NCBI GenBank assembly: GCA_902618195.1
Contig: CACMZO010000006.1
Span: 1 to 55,434, forward strand
Length of the DNA: 55,434 nt
Direction of reading: 5' to 3'
From: an uncultured SAR116 cluster alpha proteobacterium
GTDB lineage: Bacteria > Pseudomonadota > Alphaproteobacteria > Puniceispirillales > Marisalimonadaceae
How positions within the stretch are numbered: the stretch's first letter is position 1; every line of letters starts with the position of its first letter. Under the pieces are notes generated by a model, which saw nothing but the letters and a program-made list of their open reading frames with translations, searched no databases and was not told where the DNA came from. Below, one piece after another: positions 1 through 8,855 of the stretch. The translations under genes and the position numbers were made by a program.

Positions 1-1
1 A

Positions 2-1210
2 ATCAACTCATCTAAACCCGATAATAATTTTCCAAAATTATTAGAAAAGCCAAAAGGTAAAATTTATGTCTTAGGCGCTGGTAAAGCGGCAGGAAGTATG
101 GCAAAAGCTTTTGAAAATGAATGTCCATTTGAATTAGAGGGTTTTGTTGTAACTAGATATAACCATTTTGTTAAAACAAAAAAAATTAAAGTAGTGGAAG
201 CATCACACCCAATCCCTGATTTAAATGGCTATAATGCTACAAAAAAAATAATACAAATTGCAAAAAACACATCTAAAGATGATTTAGTAATATTCCTTAT
301 CTCAGGTGGAGCATCTGCTTTATTATGCTCTCCTCTTGATGGAATAAATTTTGATGAAAAACAAAAAATTAACAATGAACTTCTTAAATCTGGAGCATCT
401 ATTGATGAAATGAATATTGTTAGACAATCTATTTCTGCAGTTAAAGGAGGAAGATTATTAGAATTAATAAAACCATCTAATTGTATAACTTATGGAATTT
501 CTGATATTCCTGGAGACGATCCAAGTTTTATTGGATCTGGGCCAACAATATATTCTAATAATGACCCTAACAAGTTATTTAAAATTTTAGAAAATTATCA
601 AATAGAAATTTCAAAAAAAATTTTATCTATCATAAAAACTAATACCCTGCCCAAGGGTATAAATGAAAATTTTTATTTAATAGCATCTCCAATGAAAGCA
701 CTTAAAGCAGCATCAAATTTAGCAAAAAAAATAGGTTTTTTACCTATTATCCTCTCTGATAAACTAGAGGGTGATGCTTTAAAGGAAGGTGAACGAATGG
801 CAAATCTTGCGCTTAAAATAAAAAAAGAAAAACACTATAAAAATATTTCCTTAGAAAAACCTATATTACTCCTTTCTGGTGGTGAAACTACAGTAAAGGT
901 AAATGGTCTAGGGAAAGGCGGAAGAAATTCAGAGTTTGCCCTGTCTATGGTTAATACTTTAAAAGGAAATAAAAATATACTAGGACTTTCAATAGATACG
1001 GATGGAATAGATGGAAGTGAAGATAATGCAGGTGCTTTTTTTTCTTATGAAACATTTATAAATTGTCAAAAATTAAATTTAAATATTAAAAAATACATTG
1101 ATAATAATGATGCATTTAGTTTTTTTGAAAAAACTAAAGATCTAATTTATACCGGACCAACATTGACCAATGTTAATGATTTTAGGGCCGTGCTTGTTCT
1201 ACCAAATTAA
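2..1210 (+). CDS. Glycerate 2-kinase / MOFRL family (TtuD-GckA type), 5' end cut by window edge
   Basis: The reading frame is open from the left edge, so the N-terminus is missing. The first ATG at 98 is internal, because the residues before it read VLGAGKAAGSMAKAF, the conserved nucleotide-binding start of this family. Other family signatures are LISGGASALLCSP, LLSGGETTV followed by GKGGRNSEFAL, DTDGIDG, and the C-terminal TGPTLTNVNDF of the MOFRL domain. The family phosphorylates glycerate to 2-phosphoglycerate (glyoxylate, tartrate and serine breakdown); older annotations call it hydroxypyruvate reductase TtuD. A tartrate-dehydrogenase-like gene lies 8 kb downstream, which fits a C3/C4 hydroxy-acid pathway but is not proof. 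The 3' end overlaps the convergent GST gene by 4 nt. Confidence 0.9.
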   Translation: MNSSKPDNNFPKLLEKPKGKIYVLGAGKAAGSMAKAFENECPFELEGFVVTRYNHFVKTKKIKVVEASHPIPDLNGYNATKKIIQIAKNTSKDDLVIFLISGGASALLCSPLDGINFDEKQKINNELLKSGASIDEMNIVRQSISAVKGGRLLELIKPSNCITYGISDIPGDDPSFIGSGPTIYSNNDPNKLFKILENYQIEISKKILSIIKTNTLPKGINENFYLIASPMKALKAASNLAKKIGFLPIILSDKLEGDALKEGERMANLALKIKKEKHYKNISLEKPILLLSGGETTVKVNGLGKGGRNSEFALSMVNTLKGNKNILGLSIDTDGIDGSEDNAGAFFSYETFINCQKLNLNIKKYIDNNDAFSFFEKTKDLIYTGPTLTNVNDFRAVLVLPN

Positions 1211-1815
1211 GAAGGATCTTTTGGATAGGTTTCTTTATAACCAGGCATAGAAGCACTAACTTGTTTATGCCATGCATCTAAGTTTTTTGTTTTCATTTCC
1301 CAATCATAAATTTTTCTAAAATTTAAGTAATCGAGTGCAACAATTAAACCAATATGCGATATATAAACTTTAGACGGATCAAAATCATTCGAAACATTTT
1401 TATCCAAATAATCTATAGTGTTTTCAATCTTAGTTAATTGAAGCTTTTGCCAAACTTCTGATGGTTTCTGATCTCCTGCATATCTAATTGAATAAACGTA
1501 AAGAAGAGATGCATCAACAAGACCTTCAGTAAGAGCAGCATTAGTTAAAATTATTTTTTTATTATCATCATTAGGATATAACTTACCTGAAGTATCATTT
1601 AATAATTCGACAATTACACGACTATCAAAAACATACTGATTGTTTGGGGTCATTAAAACTGGTATCTTTCCCAATGGATTGTTTAATTTCATTTTAATAT
1701 GAGTTTCATGATCTGGATTTAATAATTCTATTTGATCATTTAGACCAGAAAGATAGCCTGCTAATCTAACTTTCCTTACATAAGGAGATGCTGGACTATA
1801 AGTTAATTTATACAT
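1207..1815 (-). CDS. Glutathione S-transferase family protein
   Basis: This is a 202-residue protein with a thioredoxin-like N-terminal domain. It starts MYKLTYSPASPYVRKVR, with the Ser-Pro-Tyr-Val-Arg-Lys pattern of bacterial GSTs, and has NPLGKIPVL (cis-Pro loop) and FDSRVIVELL (glutathione gamma-glutamyl contact, the usual ES/DS position). The rest is the all-helical C-terminal domain. The length is normal for the family. The substrate cannot be told. It is convergent with the glycerate kinase and divergent from the glycosyltransferase downstream. Confidence 0.88.
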   Translation of the reverse strand: MYKLTYSPASPYVRKVRLAGYLSGLNDQIELLNPDHETHIKMKLNNPLGKIPVLMTPNNQYVFDSRVIVELLNDTSGKLYPNDDNKKIILTNAALTEGLVDASLLYVYSIRYAGDQKPSEVWQKLQLTKIENTIDYLDKNVSNDFDPSKVYISHIGLIVALDYLNFRKIYDWEMKTKNLDAWHKQVSASMPGYKETYPKDPS

Positions 1816-1878
1816 ATTCTAACCTTCTTAAATTTAATAATAATATACTACACAAAATATTTGAATATAATCAAAAAA

Positions 1879-2964
1879 ATGAGAGTTATAATCGTTACGC
1901 AAACTTTTCCTCCTCGTTTCGGAGGAATGCAAAGTGTTATGTCAGCATTAGCAAAGAATTTTTCAAAAACAATTGCAACCTTTGTTTTACCAGATCATAA
2001 TATACCAAACACACATCCCATAAGAAGTCATAAAATTAAGTTTAATTTTTCTAAATTTCCAAAATTTCTTAGGCCATTAATAAAAAAAATTAAATTAAAA
2101 AAAATCTTAAAAAAAGATGACATCATTATTTGTGATAGTTGGAAATCTCTAAACGCTATACCAAATACAAATAACAAAGTTGTAATGCTTGCTCACGGCC
2201 AAGAATATTTGTCTAAGTCAAAAAAAAAGAAAATCAATAAATTATTAAAAAAGGTAAGTATTGTTATTTCTTCTTCAAATTATACAAAAAATATTTTTTT
2301 AAAAATTTGCAAATTTCCTAAATCTAAAATTTATGTCATACCTCCAACCTATGAAATAGAAAATGATAAAATTAAAATTCAAAAAAAATCATCTAATAAA
2401 AAAGGCCTTATATTTACAACAATTTCAAGATTAGAAGAGAGAAAAGGCTTTTTACCTGTAATTAAAGCCTTTAAATACTTAATAAAAAAAAAATTAATAA
2501 ACAACTTCACATGGTCAATTTATGGCGATGGTTATTTGAAAAAAAAAATACAAGAACAAATAAACTATCATAAATTAAATAAATATATAAAAATTAAAAA
2601 TTTTGTTAATGAAAAATCAAAAGAAAAAATTTTAATGAATTCGGATTTGTTTATTATGCCATCATATAAAGTTGAAAATTCTATTGAAGGATTTGGAATA
2701 TCTTATATTGAAGCTGCTAAATTTTCTGTGCCTTCAATTTCTGGAGTAGATGGTGGTGTTGTAGATGCTGTTATAAACAATAAAACAGGTTGGAATGTGA
2801 ATACATTAAATGAAAAAGAATTAGAAAAAGTAATTTTTGAAGCAATTAATAATGAAACTAAAAGAAATCAATTTGGTAAAAATGCAAGACAATTATTTGT
2901 AAAAAAATTTTCCAGTGACAAAGTCTTTAGGAAATTCATGGCCGCCATCAGAAATCTTTCTTAG
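1879..2964 (+). CDS. Glycosyltransferase family 4 (GT-B fold)
   Basis: The ATG at 1879 is preferred over an in-frame TTG at 1861 because the protein then starts MRVIIVTQTFPPRFGGMQS, the standard GT4 N-terminus with a Gly-Gly-Met-Gln acceptor loop. The C-terminal donor domain contains SRLEERKG and IEGFGISYIEA, the EX7E-like motif that binds the nucleotide sugar, then SGVDGGVVDAV. It is a retaining glycosyltransferase, probably for cell-surface polysaccharide or a glycolipid; donor and acceptor are unknown. It is very Lys/Ile/Asn rich, as expected from base composition. The last 72 nt overlap the convergent DUF952 gene. Confidence 0.88.
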   Translation: MRVIIVTQTFPPRFGGMQSVMSALAKNFSKTIATFVLPDHNIPNTHPIRSHKIKFNFSKFPKFLRPLIKKIKLKKILKKDDIIICDSWKSLNAIPNTNNKVVMLAHGQEYLSKSKKKKINKLLKKVSIVISSSNYTKNIFLKICKFPKSKIYVIPPTYEIENDKIKIQKKSSNKKGLIFTTISRLEERKGFLPVIKAFKYLIKKKLINNFTWSIYGDGYLKKKIQEQINYHKLNKYIKIKNFVNEKSKEKILMNSDLFIMPSYKVENSIEGFGISYIEAAKFSVPSISGVDGGVVDAVINNKTGWNVNTLNEKELEKVIFEAINNETKRNQFGKNARQLFVKKFSSDKVFRKFMAAIRNLS

Positions 2965-3258
2965 CTTAAAAAATCCAATCATTAATTTTTTTTTTAAATT
3001 TCCATAATAATGTGGAAATAAATCATCATTTCTAGATTTTTCCCACTTTAAGTTATTTCCCAAATCTTTAATTTTGAAATAAATTACAATTAAATTTTCT
3101 CTTCCAAAAAAATGTTTCTTGCATGTTTCATATATTTGGTTTTTTGTAGAAAAATGAATAAAACCATCTTCTAAATCAATTAAAGACCCTTTATACTCTT
3201 CTTCTTTATTAAACCATTCTTCATATTCCAAAATTTTGAAAACAAAGTCACTGTTCAT
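2893..3258 (-). CDS. DUF952 family protein
   Basis: A 121-residue protein with the DUF952 pattern: DGFIHFST near residue 32, then a spaced KWEKSRNDDLFPHYYG region. Members are small cytoplasmic proteins of unknown function related to glutathione-S-transferase-adjacent families. It is last in an operon with the dehalogenase-like gene, whose stop overlaps this start (TAATG, 1 nt). The C-terminal 23 codons overlap the GT4 gene on the opposite strand. Confidence 0.82.
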   Translation of the reverse strand: MNSDFVFKILEYEEWFNKEEEYKGSLIDLEDGFIHFSTKNQIYETCKKHFFGRENLIVIYFKIKDLGNNLKWEKSRNDDLFPHYYGNLKKKLMIGFFKLRKISDGGHEFPKDFVTGKFFYK

Positions 3259-4169
3259 TAATTATTAATTACAAATGACTTTATTAATTCAATAATTTTA
3301 TATGGTTCATCTTCTTGAGAAAAATGACCAGCATTTTCTAATTTGGTTACTTTAGAATTAGGATATAAAGCTTTAAAGTCTTTTATAGCGTAATTAGGGT
3401 CAATTGCTCTATCTTTCATTCCATAGACTAACTCAGAAGGAATTTCTAAAAAAGATTTCATATCTCCATTTTTCAAGCAGTTAATAATAAATGGAATCAT
3501 TCTTCCATGTAAAACATCAAGTGGAAAATTGATTGCTCCTAAACAACTATCCCTATTTGGGAATGGCGAAGCATATGCATTTATCCAATTATCATCAATT
3601 ATAGAACTATTTGTAAAATTCAATAATTTCATTATTGATAAAATAGTTGTATTCAATTCTCCTAATATTCCATCTAGAGTACCATTCTCTTCATTTTTCT
3701 TTATCCATTTAAACCATGGGGTTAATTCTTTAGGTTTTTCAGTTCTACTATATCCAAAAATTGTATTTATTAAAAACATACCTTTAGTGTTTGTTAAATT
3801 ACGTAATGTATATGCCCCTAAAATTGGACCACCCCAATCTTGCCCAACAAAATATATATTTTTTAATTCTAAGTAGTTAACTAAATTTTCTAAATTTTCA
3901 ACATGTGTCTTAAGAGAATATTCTTTATTCTTTGGTGTTTCAGATTTTCCAAAGCCCATCAAATCTGGAACTACTACTCTAAAATTTTTTGATAATTCTT
4001 TAATAAAATGTCTATATATATATCCCCATGTCGGTTCACCATGGAGGCATAAAATTACTTTATTATTTTCTTTACCTTCGTCCACATAATGTTGTTTAAA
4101 ACCATTGCTAGAAAAAAAATTAGGATTAAATGGCCATGTATTATTAAAATTTTCTTTAGCTTCAATCAT
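3258..4169 (-). CDS. Haloalkane dehalogenase-like alpha/beta hydrolase (HLD-I / DhlA type)
   Basis: A 303-residue alpha/beta hydrolase with every core residue of the HLD-I dehalogenases: oxyanion loop HGEPTW (43-48), nucleophile Asp111 followed by the halide-binding Trp112 in VGQDWGG, the acid Asp253 in YGMKDRAIDP, and His282 in NAGHFSQE. The GMKD...AGHF.QE spacing closely recalls DhlA of Xanthobacter. Such enzymes hydrolyse haloalkanes to an alcohol and halide. The nucleophile being Asp rather than Ser supports a dehalogenase over an esterase, although some family members act on epoxides or have no known substrate. The cap domain (about 130-215) has Trp152, Trp155 and Trp195 as candidates for the second halide-binding Trp. 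It is translationally coupled to DUF952. Confidence 0.8.
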   Translation of the reverse strand: MIEAKENFNNTWPFNPNFFSSNGFKQHYVDEGKENNKVILCLHGEPTWGYIYRHFIKELSKNFRVVVPDLMGFGKSETPKNKEYSLKTHVENLENLVNYLELKNIYFVGQDWGGPILGAYTLRNLTNTKGMFLINTIFGYSRTEKPKELTPWFKWIKKNEENGTLDGILGELNTTILSIMKLLNFTNSSIIDDNWINAYASPFPNRDSCLGAINFPLDVLHGRMIPFIINCLKNGDMKSFLEIPSELVYGMKDRAIDPNYAIKDFKALYPNSKVTKLENAGHFSQEDEPYKIIELIKSFVINN

Positions 4170-4171
4170 TA

Positions 4172-4483
4172 CTAATTCTCTGTAAGAGTTGCTTCTTTTT
4201 CATATGTATATGCACAAACACCAACAAAATTATTTTCTTTAAAAGCTAAACTCTTTTTTAAATCTGAGATTATATCTTCATAGTTAGTTTCGAATTTATT
4301 AAGCGCATTTGAGTTTTCAAATTTAATTGAAACATTAAGATCACCTAACTGACTGATAAATATGTTAAGACCAATGATATTATAATCAGATATTTTTGAA
4401 CCAAACTTTTCAGAACAAAATGAAGCTGCTAGCTTTGCCTCACTAACTGATGGAAATCTAAAATTTAAGATTTTCCCAAACAT
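4172..4483 (-). CDS. Conserved hypothetical protein, 103 aa
   Basis: I do not recognise this protein. It is a small, soluble, mixed alpha/beta protein starting MFGKILNFRFPSVSEAK with no signal peptide or membrane segment. The pattern (strand, helix with AAKLAASFCSEKFG, strand, helix with a Ser/Lys-rich stretch, strand VGVCAYTYE) could be a ferredoxin-like or dimeric alpha/beta-barrel fold, but that is a guess. Its start shares one nucleotide with the stop of the GAF-domain gene, and its stop lies 2 nt from the dehalogenase start, so it is the middle gene of a tight operon. Confidence 0.6.
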   Translation of the reverse strand: MFGKILNFRFPSVSEAKLAASFCSEKFGSKISDYNIIGLNIFISQLGDLNVSIKFENSNALNKFETNYEDIISDLKKSLAFKENNFVGVCAYTYEKEATLTEN

Positions 4484-5319
4484 TAATTATTCCTAATTTC
4501 GTTAAATAAATTATCTAAATCGTTTTCATTGTTTGATAAATTTTTTACTCTCTTTAATATACCCTTATCTAGAGATAGTTCACTTTTTAATTTATTACCA
4601 AAATCTGTAATTTCAAATTCCTCAGCAGATTCTTTTATTACTTTAATTTTTGACAAATAGTTTTTTTCAATATTATCAATAGTTTGATCTGAAAAAAATT
4701 TTAAAATTGTTTTTAAATGAGTGATATTTAAATTTTCTACATGCAGTGAAATTTTATCTATAATTTGAATTAAATTTTCAGCACTTTTATTTCTAAAATT
4801 TTCTTGTATTTCTAATTGATAAGCCATTTTTCTAGACAAACTTTTAAGTGATTTAATTTGGTTTTTAGTTAGTTCAACCTCTTTATCACCACTTACACAT
4901 AGCGTTCCTAAAGTATAACCATCAGATGTTACTATTGGAAAGGCCGCATAAAATTTAACAATCCCTTCTTTAACTAATGGATGATTTTTAAAGGTTAAAT
5001 CAGTTTCCATATTTTGTATTATTAAAGGCTCTGTTTTATCAAGAGCATATTGGCAAAAAGTTTGTTTTCTTGGTATTTTTTTTGATGTGTCTTCAGGAAA
5101 TCCGTCACTTGCTAAACAATATTGATTTTCGCTATCAATTAGGCCAGTCCAACTTACTGGACATCCTGTAATCTCTTTTGCTAAATAGCAATATACATCG
5201 TAAAGTTCATCTTGATTCAAATACATGGCGCCTGTTCTTTTCACAGCCTCCAATCTTTGATCTTCATTACTGGCAATTGGTGCTGGCTTATAATCTGAGA
5301 TATATTTGTTATTATTCAT
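4483..5319 (-). CDS. GAF-domain protein
   Basis: A 278-residue cytoplasmic protein. Residues about 20-170 form a GAF domain: DQRLEAVKRTGAM, then SWTGLIDSENQYCLASDG, FCQYALD, and YAAFPIVTSDGYTLGTLCV. This is the free-standing GAF subtype often fused to kinases or cyclases in other bacteria. The remaining 100 residues are helical and charged, with no HTH, kinase or cyclase domain visible. The ligand and output are unknown. It is the first gene of a four-gene minus-strand operon (GAF, hypothetical, dehalogenase-like, DUF952). Confidence 0.8.
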   Translation of the reverse strand: MNNNKYISDYKPAPIASNEDQRLEAVKRTGAMYLNQDELYDVYCYLAKEITGCPVSWTGLIDSENQYCLASDGFPEDTSKKIPRKQTFCQYALDKTEPLIIQNMETDLTFKNHPLVKEGIVKFYAAFPIVTSDGYTLGTLCVSGDKEVELTKNQIKSLKSLSRKMAYQLEIQENFRNKSAENLIQIIDKISLHVENLNITHLKTILKFFSDQTIDNIEKNYLSKIKVIKESAEEFEITDFGNKLKSELSLDKGILKRVKNLSNNENDLDNLFNEIRNN

Positions 5320-5372
5320 TTGGTAATATTAACAACATTTTGAATAAACAAAAAATTATTTATATATTATTT

Positions 5373-6566
5373 TTAAAACCAAAAAATATTAGCCTCAAAT
5401 ATAAACAAATATAAATAACTAATTATAAAAGCTGGTATAGAAGAATAAAGTGTAGCAATTAATGCAGCTTTTGGATGTATAGCAATTGCTGGAAATAAAG
5501 CATCTCCATCATTAGAAATAGCGTTACCTAATTGAGCAGATAATGGAATAACACCACTTAAATACATTGTCGTAACTAAAATTTGAGGTCCACATCCGGG
5601 AAGAAGCCCAATCAAAATTGAGATGAAAGGTACAAAATATAAATAAGTATTAAAAATAATTGAAAGATCAATATTTGAAAAATGAACACTTAATTCAAAT
5701 GCCAAAAAAGCCAAAATAACCCAACCAGTTACAAAGTTGGTATCACTAATAGTTCTATATTTTACAGTATCATTGTTATCTGATATGTGAATTTTATATC
5801 CGTGCAAAAGAGGTAATAACCACATAAAAAAACATAGAGAACCAGCAATAAACCCAAAAAGTGAAATAGGATCTTTTACTAAAGGATTTGTAAAAACAGA
5901 ATTAAGATCAATCTGAAAAGCGCTTAAAATACCAATTAAAATACCTGGCAACATAAAAAACAACCATAGGTTTTCTAAATTCTTGGATTGCTTATATTTT
6001 TTTGAAGTTGATGCATACCTTTTAATAACTTGGCATCCCGTTAACTTAAGAAAAAATTTACCATGTAATAGATTTACTAAAATGCCTGAAACAATACCAA
6101 CAAAGAAACCAGTTAAAAGGACAAATAATCCAATTAATGGTTTTTTTGCAATGAGAAGAAATGCTGCATCACCCATTGTTGCTGTTAGAGTGGCTACAAC
6201 AGACCCAAAAGATATTTTTCCTCTTGTATATTGTGTCATCACTATAATGGCTCCACCACAACCTGGCAAAGCACCAAGAAATGAGCAACCTACAATTTCT
6301 AATTTAGGATGTTTTTTTAAAAACACTCCAATATCAAAATTGAGAAACTTTTCTAATGAATAGAATATTAACAAAGTACCTGCCACGAAACTTGAAACTG
6401 CTATGTAAGCATCAGCTACAGAACTTTGAATGATATTTAGAACCTCATTATCTAAATTGAAATAACCAAATATGCAAAATGATAATAAAATATAAGTAGC
6501 TATTAACTGATATTTAATTAAAATAGGTTGCGTTAGCTCATTATATCTTGGATTAGAGGTTGACAT
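5373..6566 (-). CDS. Putative heavy-metal (manganese/arsenical-type) exporter, ArsP_2-like membrane protein
   Basis: A 397-residue polytopic membrane protein with about 10 hydrophobic segments. It carries two related half-site motifs in inverted halves of the protein: LGALPGCGGAIIV in the first half and IGLLPGCGPQILV in the second, each followed by a conserved acidic turn (TMGDAAFLL and ISNDGDALFPA). This repeat is typical of the putative 10-TM heavy-metal exporter family (PF11449-like), often annotated as a putative manganese transporter. The metal is not shown by the sequence; the paired Cys residues fit a thiophilic or transition metal. It is divergent from the esterase gene. Confidence 0.75.
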   Translation of the reverse strand: MSTSNPRYNELTQPILIKYQLIATYILLSFCIFGYFNLDNEVLNIIQSSVADAYIAVSSFVAGTLLIFYSLEKFLNFDIGVFLKKHPKLEIVGCSFLGALPGCGGAIIVMTQYTRGKISFGSVVATLTATMGDAAFLLIAKKPLIGLFVLLTGFFVGIVSGILVNLLHGKFFLKLTGCQVIKRYASTSKKYKQSKNLENLWLFFMLPGILIGILSAFQIDLNSVFTNPLVKDPISLFGFIAGSLCFFMWLLPLLHGYKIHISDNNDTVKYRTISDTNFVTGWVILAFLAFELSVHFSNIDLSIIFNTYLYFVPFISILIGLLPGCGPQILVTTMYLSGVIPLSAQLGNAISNDGDALFPAIAIHPKAALIATLYSSIPAFIISYLYLFIFEANIFWF

Positions 6567-6675
6567 AATACTTATATTGGTTAAAGCTTACAAAAAGTCA
6601 ATAACCTAATATTTTTAGCCTTATCTAACTTTTTTTTATATATAATTTTTCAAATATTTCTCTATTATTAACGTG

Positions 6676-7617
6676 ATGAAAGTAGATAATGATACAAAAC
6701 AGTTTATTAAATTAAGGCTTGAAAACAATGTCCCTGAAGTCGAGAAACTTACGCCAATAGAATTGAGAGAAATGAGAGCTTCCATGGCTGCAGTTCCTTC
6801 TGAACATCAAGTTCAAATTCATCATATAAATGAAATTACAATAAAAAGTGAAAGTAGAGAGCTTAAGCTCAGAATATATTCAAGTAAAAATGACGATGAT
6901 AATCAACCTTTAATTATTTTTTTTCATGGTGGTGGTTTTGTAATGGGTGATCTTGATAGTCATGATTTACTATGCAGACATCTAACTAAAAAATCTGAAT
7001 GTAAATTGATTGCTGTAGATTATTCTTTAGCACCAGAATATAAATTTCCATGTTCTTTAGAAGATTCAATAAATGCTGTGAATTATATTTTTGAAAACAA
7101 TAAAAAAATTAAATTTGATAAAAAAAAAGTTGTAGTTTGTGGTGATAGTGCTGGAGGAAATTTAGCATTAATTATAGCAATTCTTTCAAAAGAAAAAAAA
7201 CTGCCTAAAATTATTGGACAAATACTTTTTTATCCATGGATTGACTTTACAATGTCAAGACCATCTATGAGCATAAATTTAGAAGGACTAATTGTTAAAA
7301 AATCAACTTTAGATTATTTTGCTGATCATTATTTGAATGAAAATGATGAAATTACTAATTGGAAAATATCACCTTTACTCTACACAGATTTTTATGGAAT
7401 GCCCATTACTTATATTTATGGAGCAGGATTAGACCCGCTTGTTGATGAAGGATACGCTCTTATGAAAAGACTAAAATCTTTTGAAAACGAAGTATATTAT
7501 AAAGTTTACGAAGGACAGATGCATGCTTTTGTAAGTAACATAGTAAGCTTACCTACATCAATTGATTGCATTAATGAAGCTAGTCAAGCGATTAAAAAAA
7601 TAATTCAGATCAATTAA
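6676..7617 (+). CDS. Alpha/beta hydrolase, HSL (hormone-sensitive lipase/Aes) family esterase
   Basis: About 313 residues. The ATG at 6676 follows a GTG at 6673, and either could be used. The HSL family is marked by HGGGF (oxyanion hole, near residues 85-89), GDSAGG with nucleophile Ser159, the acid Asp in GAGLDPLVDEG, and His in GQMHAF. It probably hydrolyses short-chain esters in the cytoplasm; the substrate is unknown. The 3' end overlaps the convergent lldD-like gene by 4 nt. Confidence 0.87.
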   Translation: MKVDNDTKQFIKLRLENNVPEVEKLTPIELREMRASMAAVPSEHQVQIHHINEITIKSESRELKLRIYSSKNDDDNQPLIIFFHGGGFVMGDLDSHDLLCRHLTKKSECKLIAVDYSLAPEYKFPCSLEDSINAVNYIFENNKKIKFDKKKVVVCGDSAGGNLALIIAILSKEKKLPKIIGQILFYPWIDFTMSRPSMSINLEGLIVKKSTLDYFADHYLNENDEITNWKISPLLYTDFYGMPITYIYGAGLDPLVDEGYALMKRLKSFENEVYYKVYEGQMHAFVSNIVSLPTSIDCINEASQAIKKIIQIN

Positions 7618-8768
7618 TAATTGCTATAAGGTTTTTCTACATAGAGATTTGATTTATCTAAATCTTCTACGTTTTTTCTTCCACAAAAAGCCATAGTCTT
7701 ATCAAGTTCATTTTTAATTATGTCTAATGATTTGGAAACACCTTTTTTCCCCATAGCTCCTAAGCCATAAAGAAATGCTCTTCCTATATAAACCCCTTTT
7801 GCTCCTAAACACACAGCTTTGACAACATCCTGTCCAGATCTAATACCACCATCAATATGAATTTCAATTTTTCTTCCAACTGCATCAACTATTTCAGGTA
7901 AAACTTTAATTGATGAAGGAGCACCGTCAAGTTGACGACCACCGTGATTTGAAACAATTATAGCATCTGCACCTGTTTTAGATGCAATTATAGCATCTTC
8001 ACTGTCTAATATACCTTTGAGTATAAGCTTTTTCTTCCATTTTTTTCTGATCCATTCAATTTCATCCCAATCCAGTTTAGGGTCAAATTGTTCAGAAGTC
8101 CAAGAGCTTAAAGATCTCAAATCTGAAACTCCATCAACATGTCCAACTATATTGCCAAATGATCTATTTTTTGTTTGCAACATTTCAAAACACCATTTTG
8201 GTCTAGTGACCATTTGATAGATATGCTTTGGAGTAAATTTAGGTGGTGTAGACAATCCATTTCGTATGTCTTTATGCCTCTGTCCTAGAATTTGCAGATC
8301 TAGAGTTAAAACTAATGCATTACATCCAGCTTTATCAGCTCTTTCTATCAATCTTTCCATAAACTTTTTATCTCTCATTACATAAAGCTGAAACCAAAAA
8401 GGTTTTTTTGTATGCTTAGCAACTTCTTCAATAGAACATACGCTCATAGTTGATAAAGTATAGGGTATACCAAATTCTTCACATGCTTGAGCTGCTAAAA
8501 TTTCTCCGTCAGCTCTCTGCATACCTGTTAAGCCTGTTGGAGCAATTGCTACCGGCATTGAAACATCTTGATCAACTAATTTTGTATTTAATTTTCTATT
8601 GGTCATATCAACAGCAACTCTTTGCCTAAGTTTAATTTTAGAATAGTCGCTTACATTTTCATTGTATGTTGTTTCTGTCCATGAGCCTGAGTTAACATAA
8701 TCAAAAAACATTTTTGGAACTCTTTTTTTGGCTAATTTTTCAAGATCCTTAATTTCTAAAATATCCAT
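7614..8768 (-). CDS. lldD: FMN-dependent 2-hydroxyacid dehydrogenase (L-lactate dehydrogenase LldD-like)
   Basis: A 384-residue full-length member of the FMN alpha-hydroxyacid oxidase/dehydrogenase family. Key sites are IAPTGLTGM (FMN), WFQLYV, LTLDLQILGQR, LKGI with Lys251, and SNHGGRQLDGAPSS, where His275 is the catalytic base and Arg278 binds the substrate carboxylate. IDGGIRSG and GVYIGRAFLYG form the FMN phosphate site. It oxidises L-lactate or a related 2-hydroxy acid (glycolate, mandelate) and passes electrons to the respiratory chain. The symbol reflects closest resemblance; substrate is inferred. Confidence 0.85.
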   Translation of the reverse strand: MDILEIKDLEKLAKKRVPKMFFDYVNSGSWTETTYNENVSDYSKIKLRQRVAVDMTNRKLNTKLVDQDVSMPVAIAPTGLTGMQRADGEILAAQACEEFGIPYTLSTMSVCSIEEVAKHTKKPFWFQLYVMRDKKFMERLIERADKAGCNALVLTLDLQILGQRHKDIRNGLSTPPKFTPKHIYQMVTRPKWCFEMLQTKNRSFGNIVGHVDGVSDLRSLSSWTSEQFDPKLDWDEIEWIRKKWKKKLILKGILDSEDAIIASKTGADAIIVSNHGGRQLDGAPSSIKVLPEIVDAVGRKIEIHIDGGIRSGQDVVKAVCLGAKGVYIGRAFLYGLGAMGKKGVSKSLDIIKNELDKTMAFCGRKNVEDLDKSNLYVEKPYSNY

Positions 8769-8855
8769 GTGTTTCTCGTTGCTTAATTGATATTAATAAA
8801 TTATCTTATTTACGACTCATTACAAGTTCAAATTAACTAAATTATAGAGGATAAA

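Noticed and set aside
98-1210. A complete glycerate kinase starting at ATG 98
   Set aside because: The frame is open to the left edge and the residues before the ATG are the conserved VLGAGKAAGS motif, so the gene is partial.
1788-2000. A 70-aa plus-strand frame ahead of the GT4 gene
   Set aside because: It overlaps the GST start and the GT4 N-terminus in another frame and has no conserved pattern.
6567-6672. A metal riboswitch ahead of the putative exporter
   Set aside because: The 106-bp divergent gap is AT-rich with no recognisable conserved riboswitch core.
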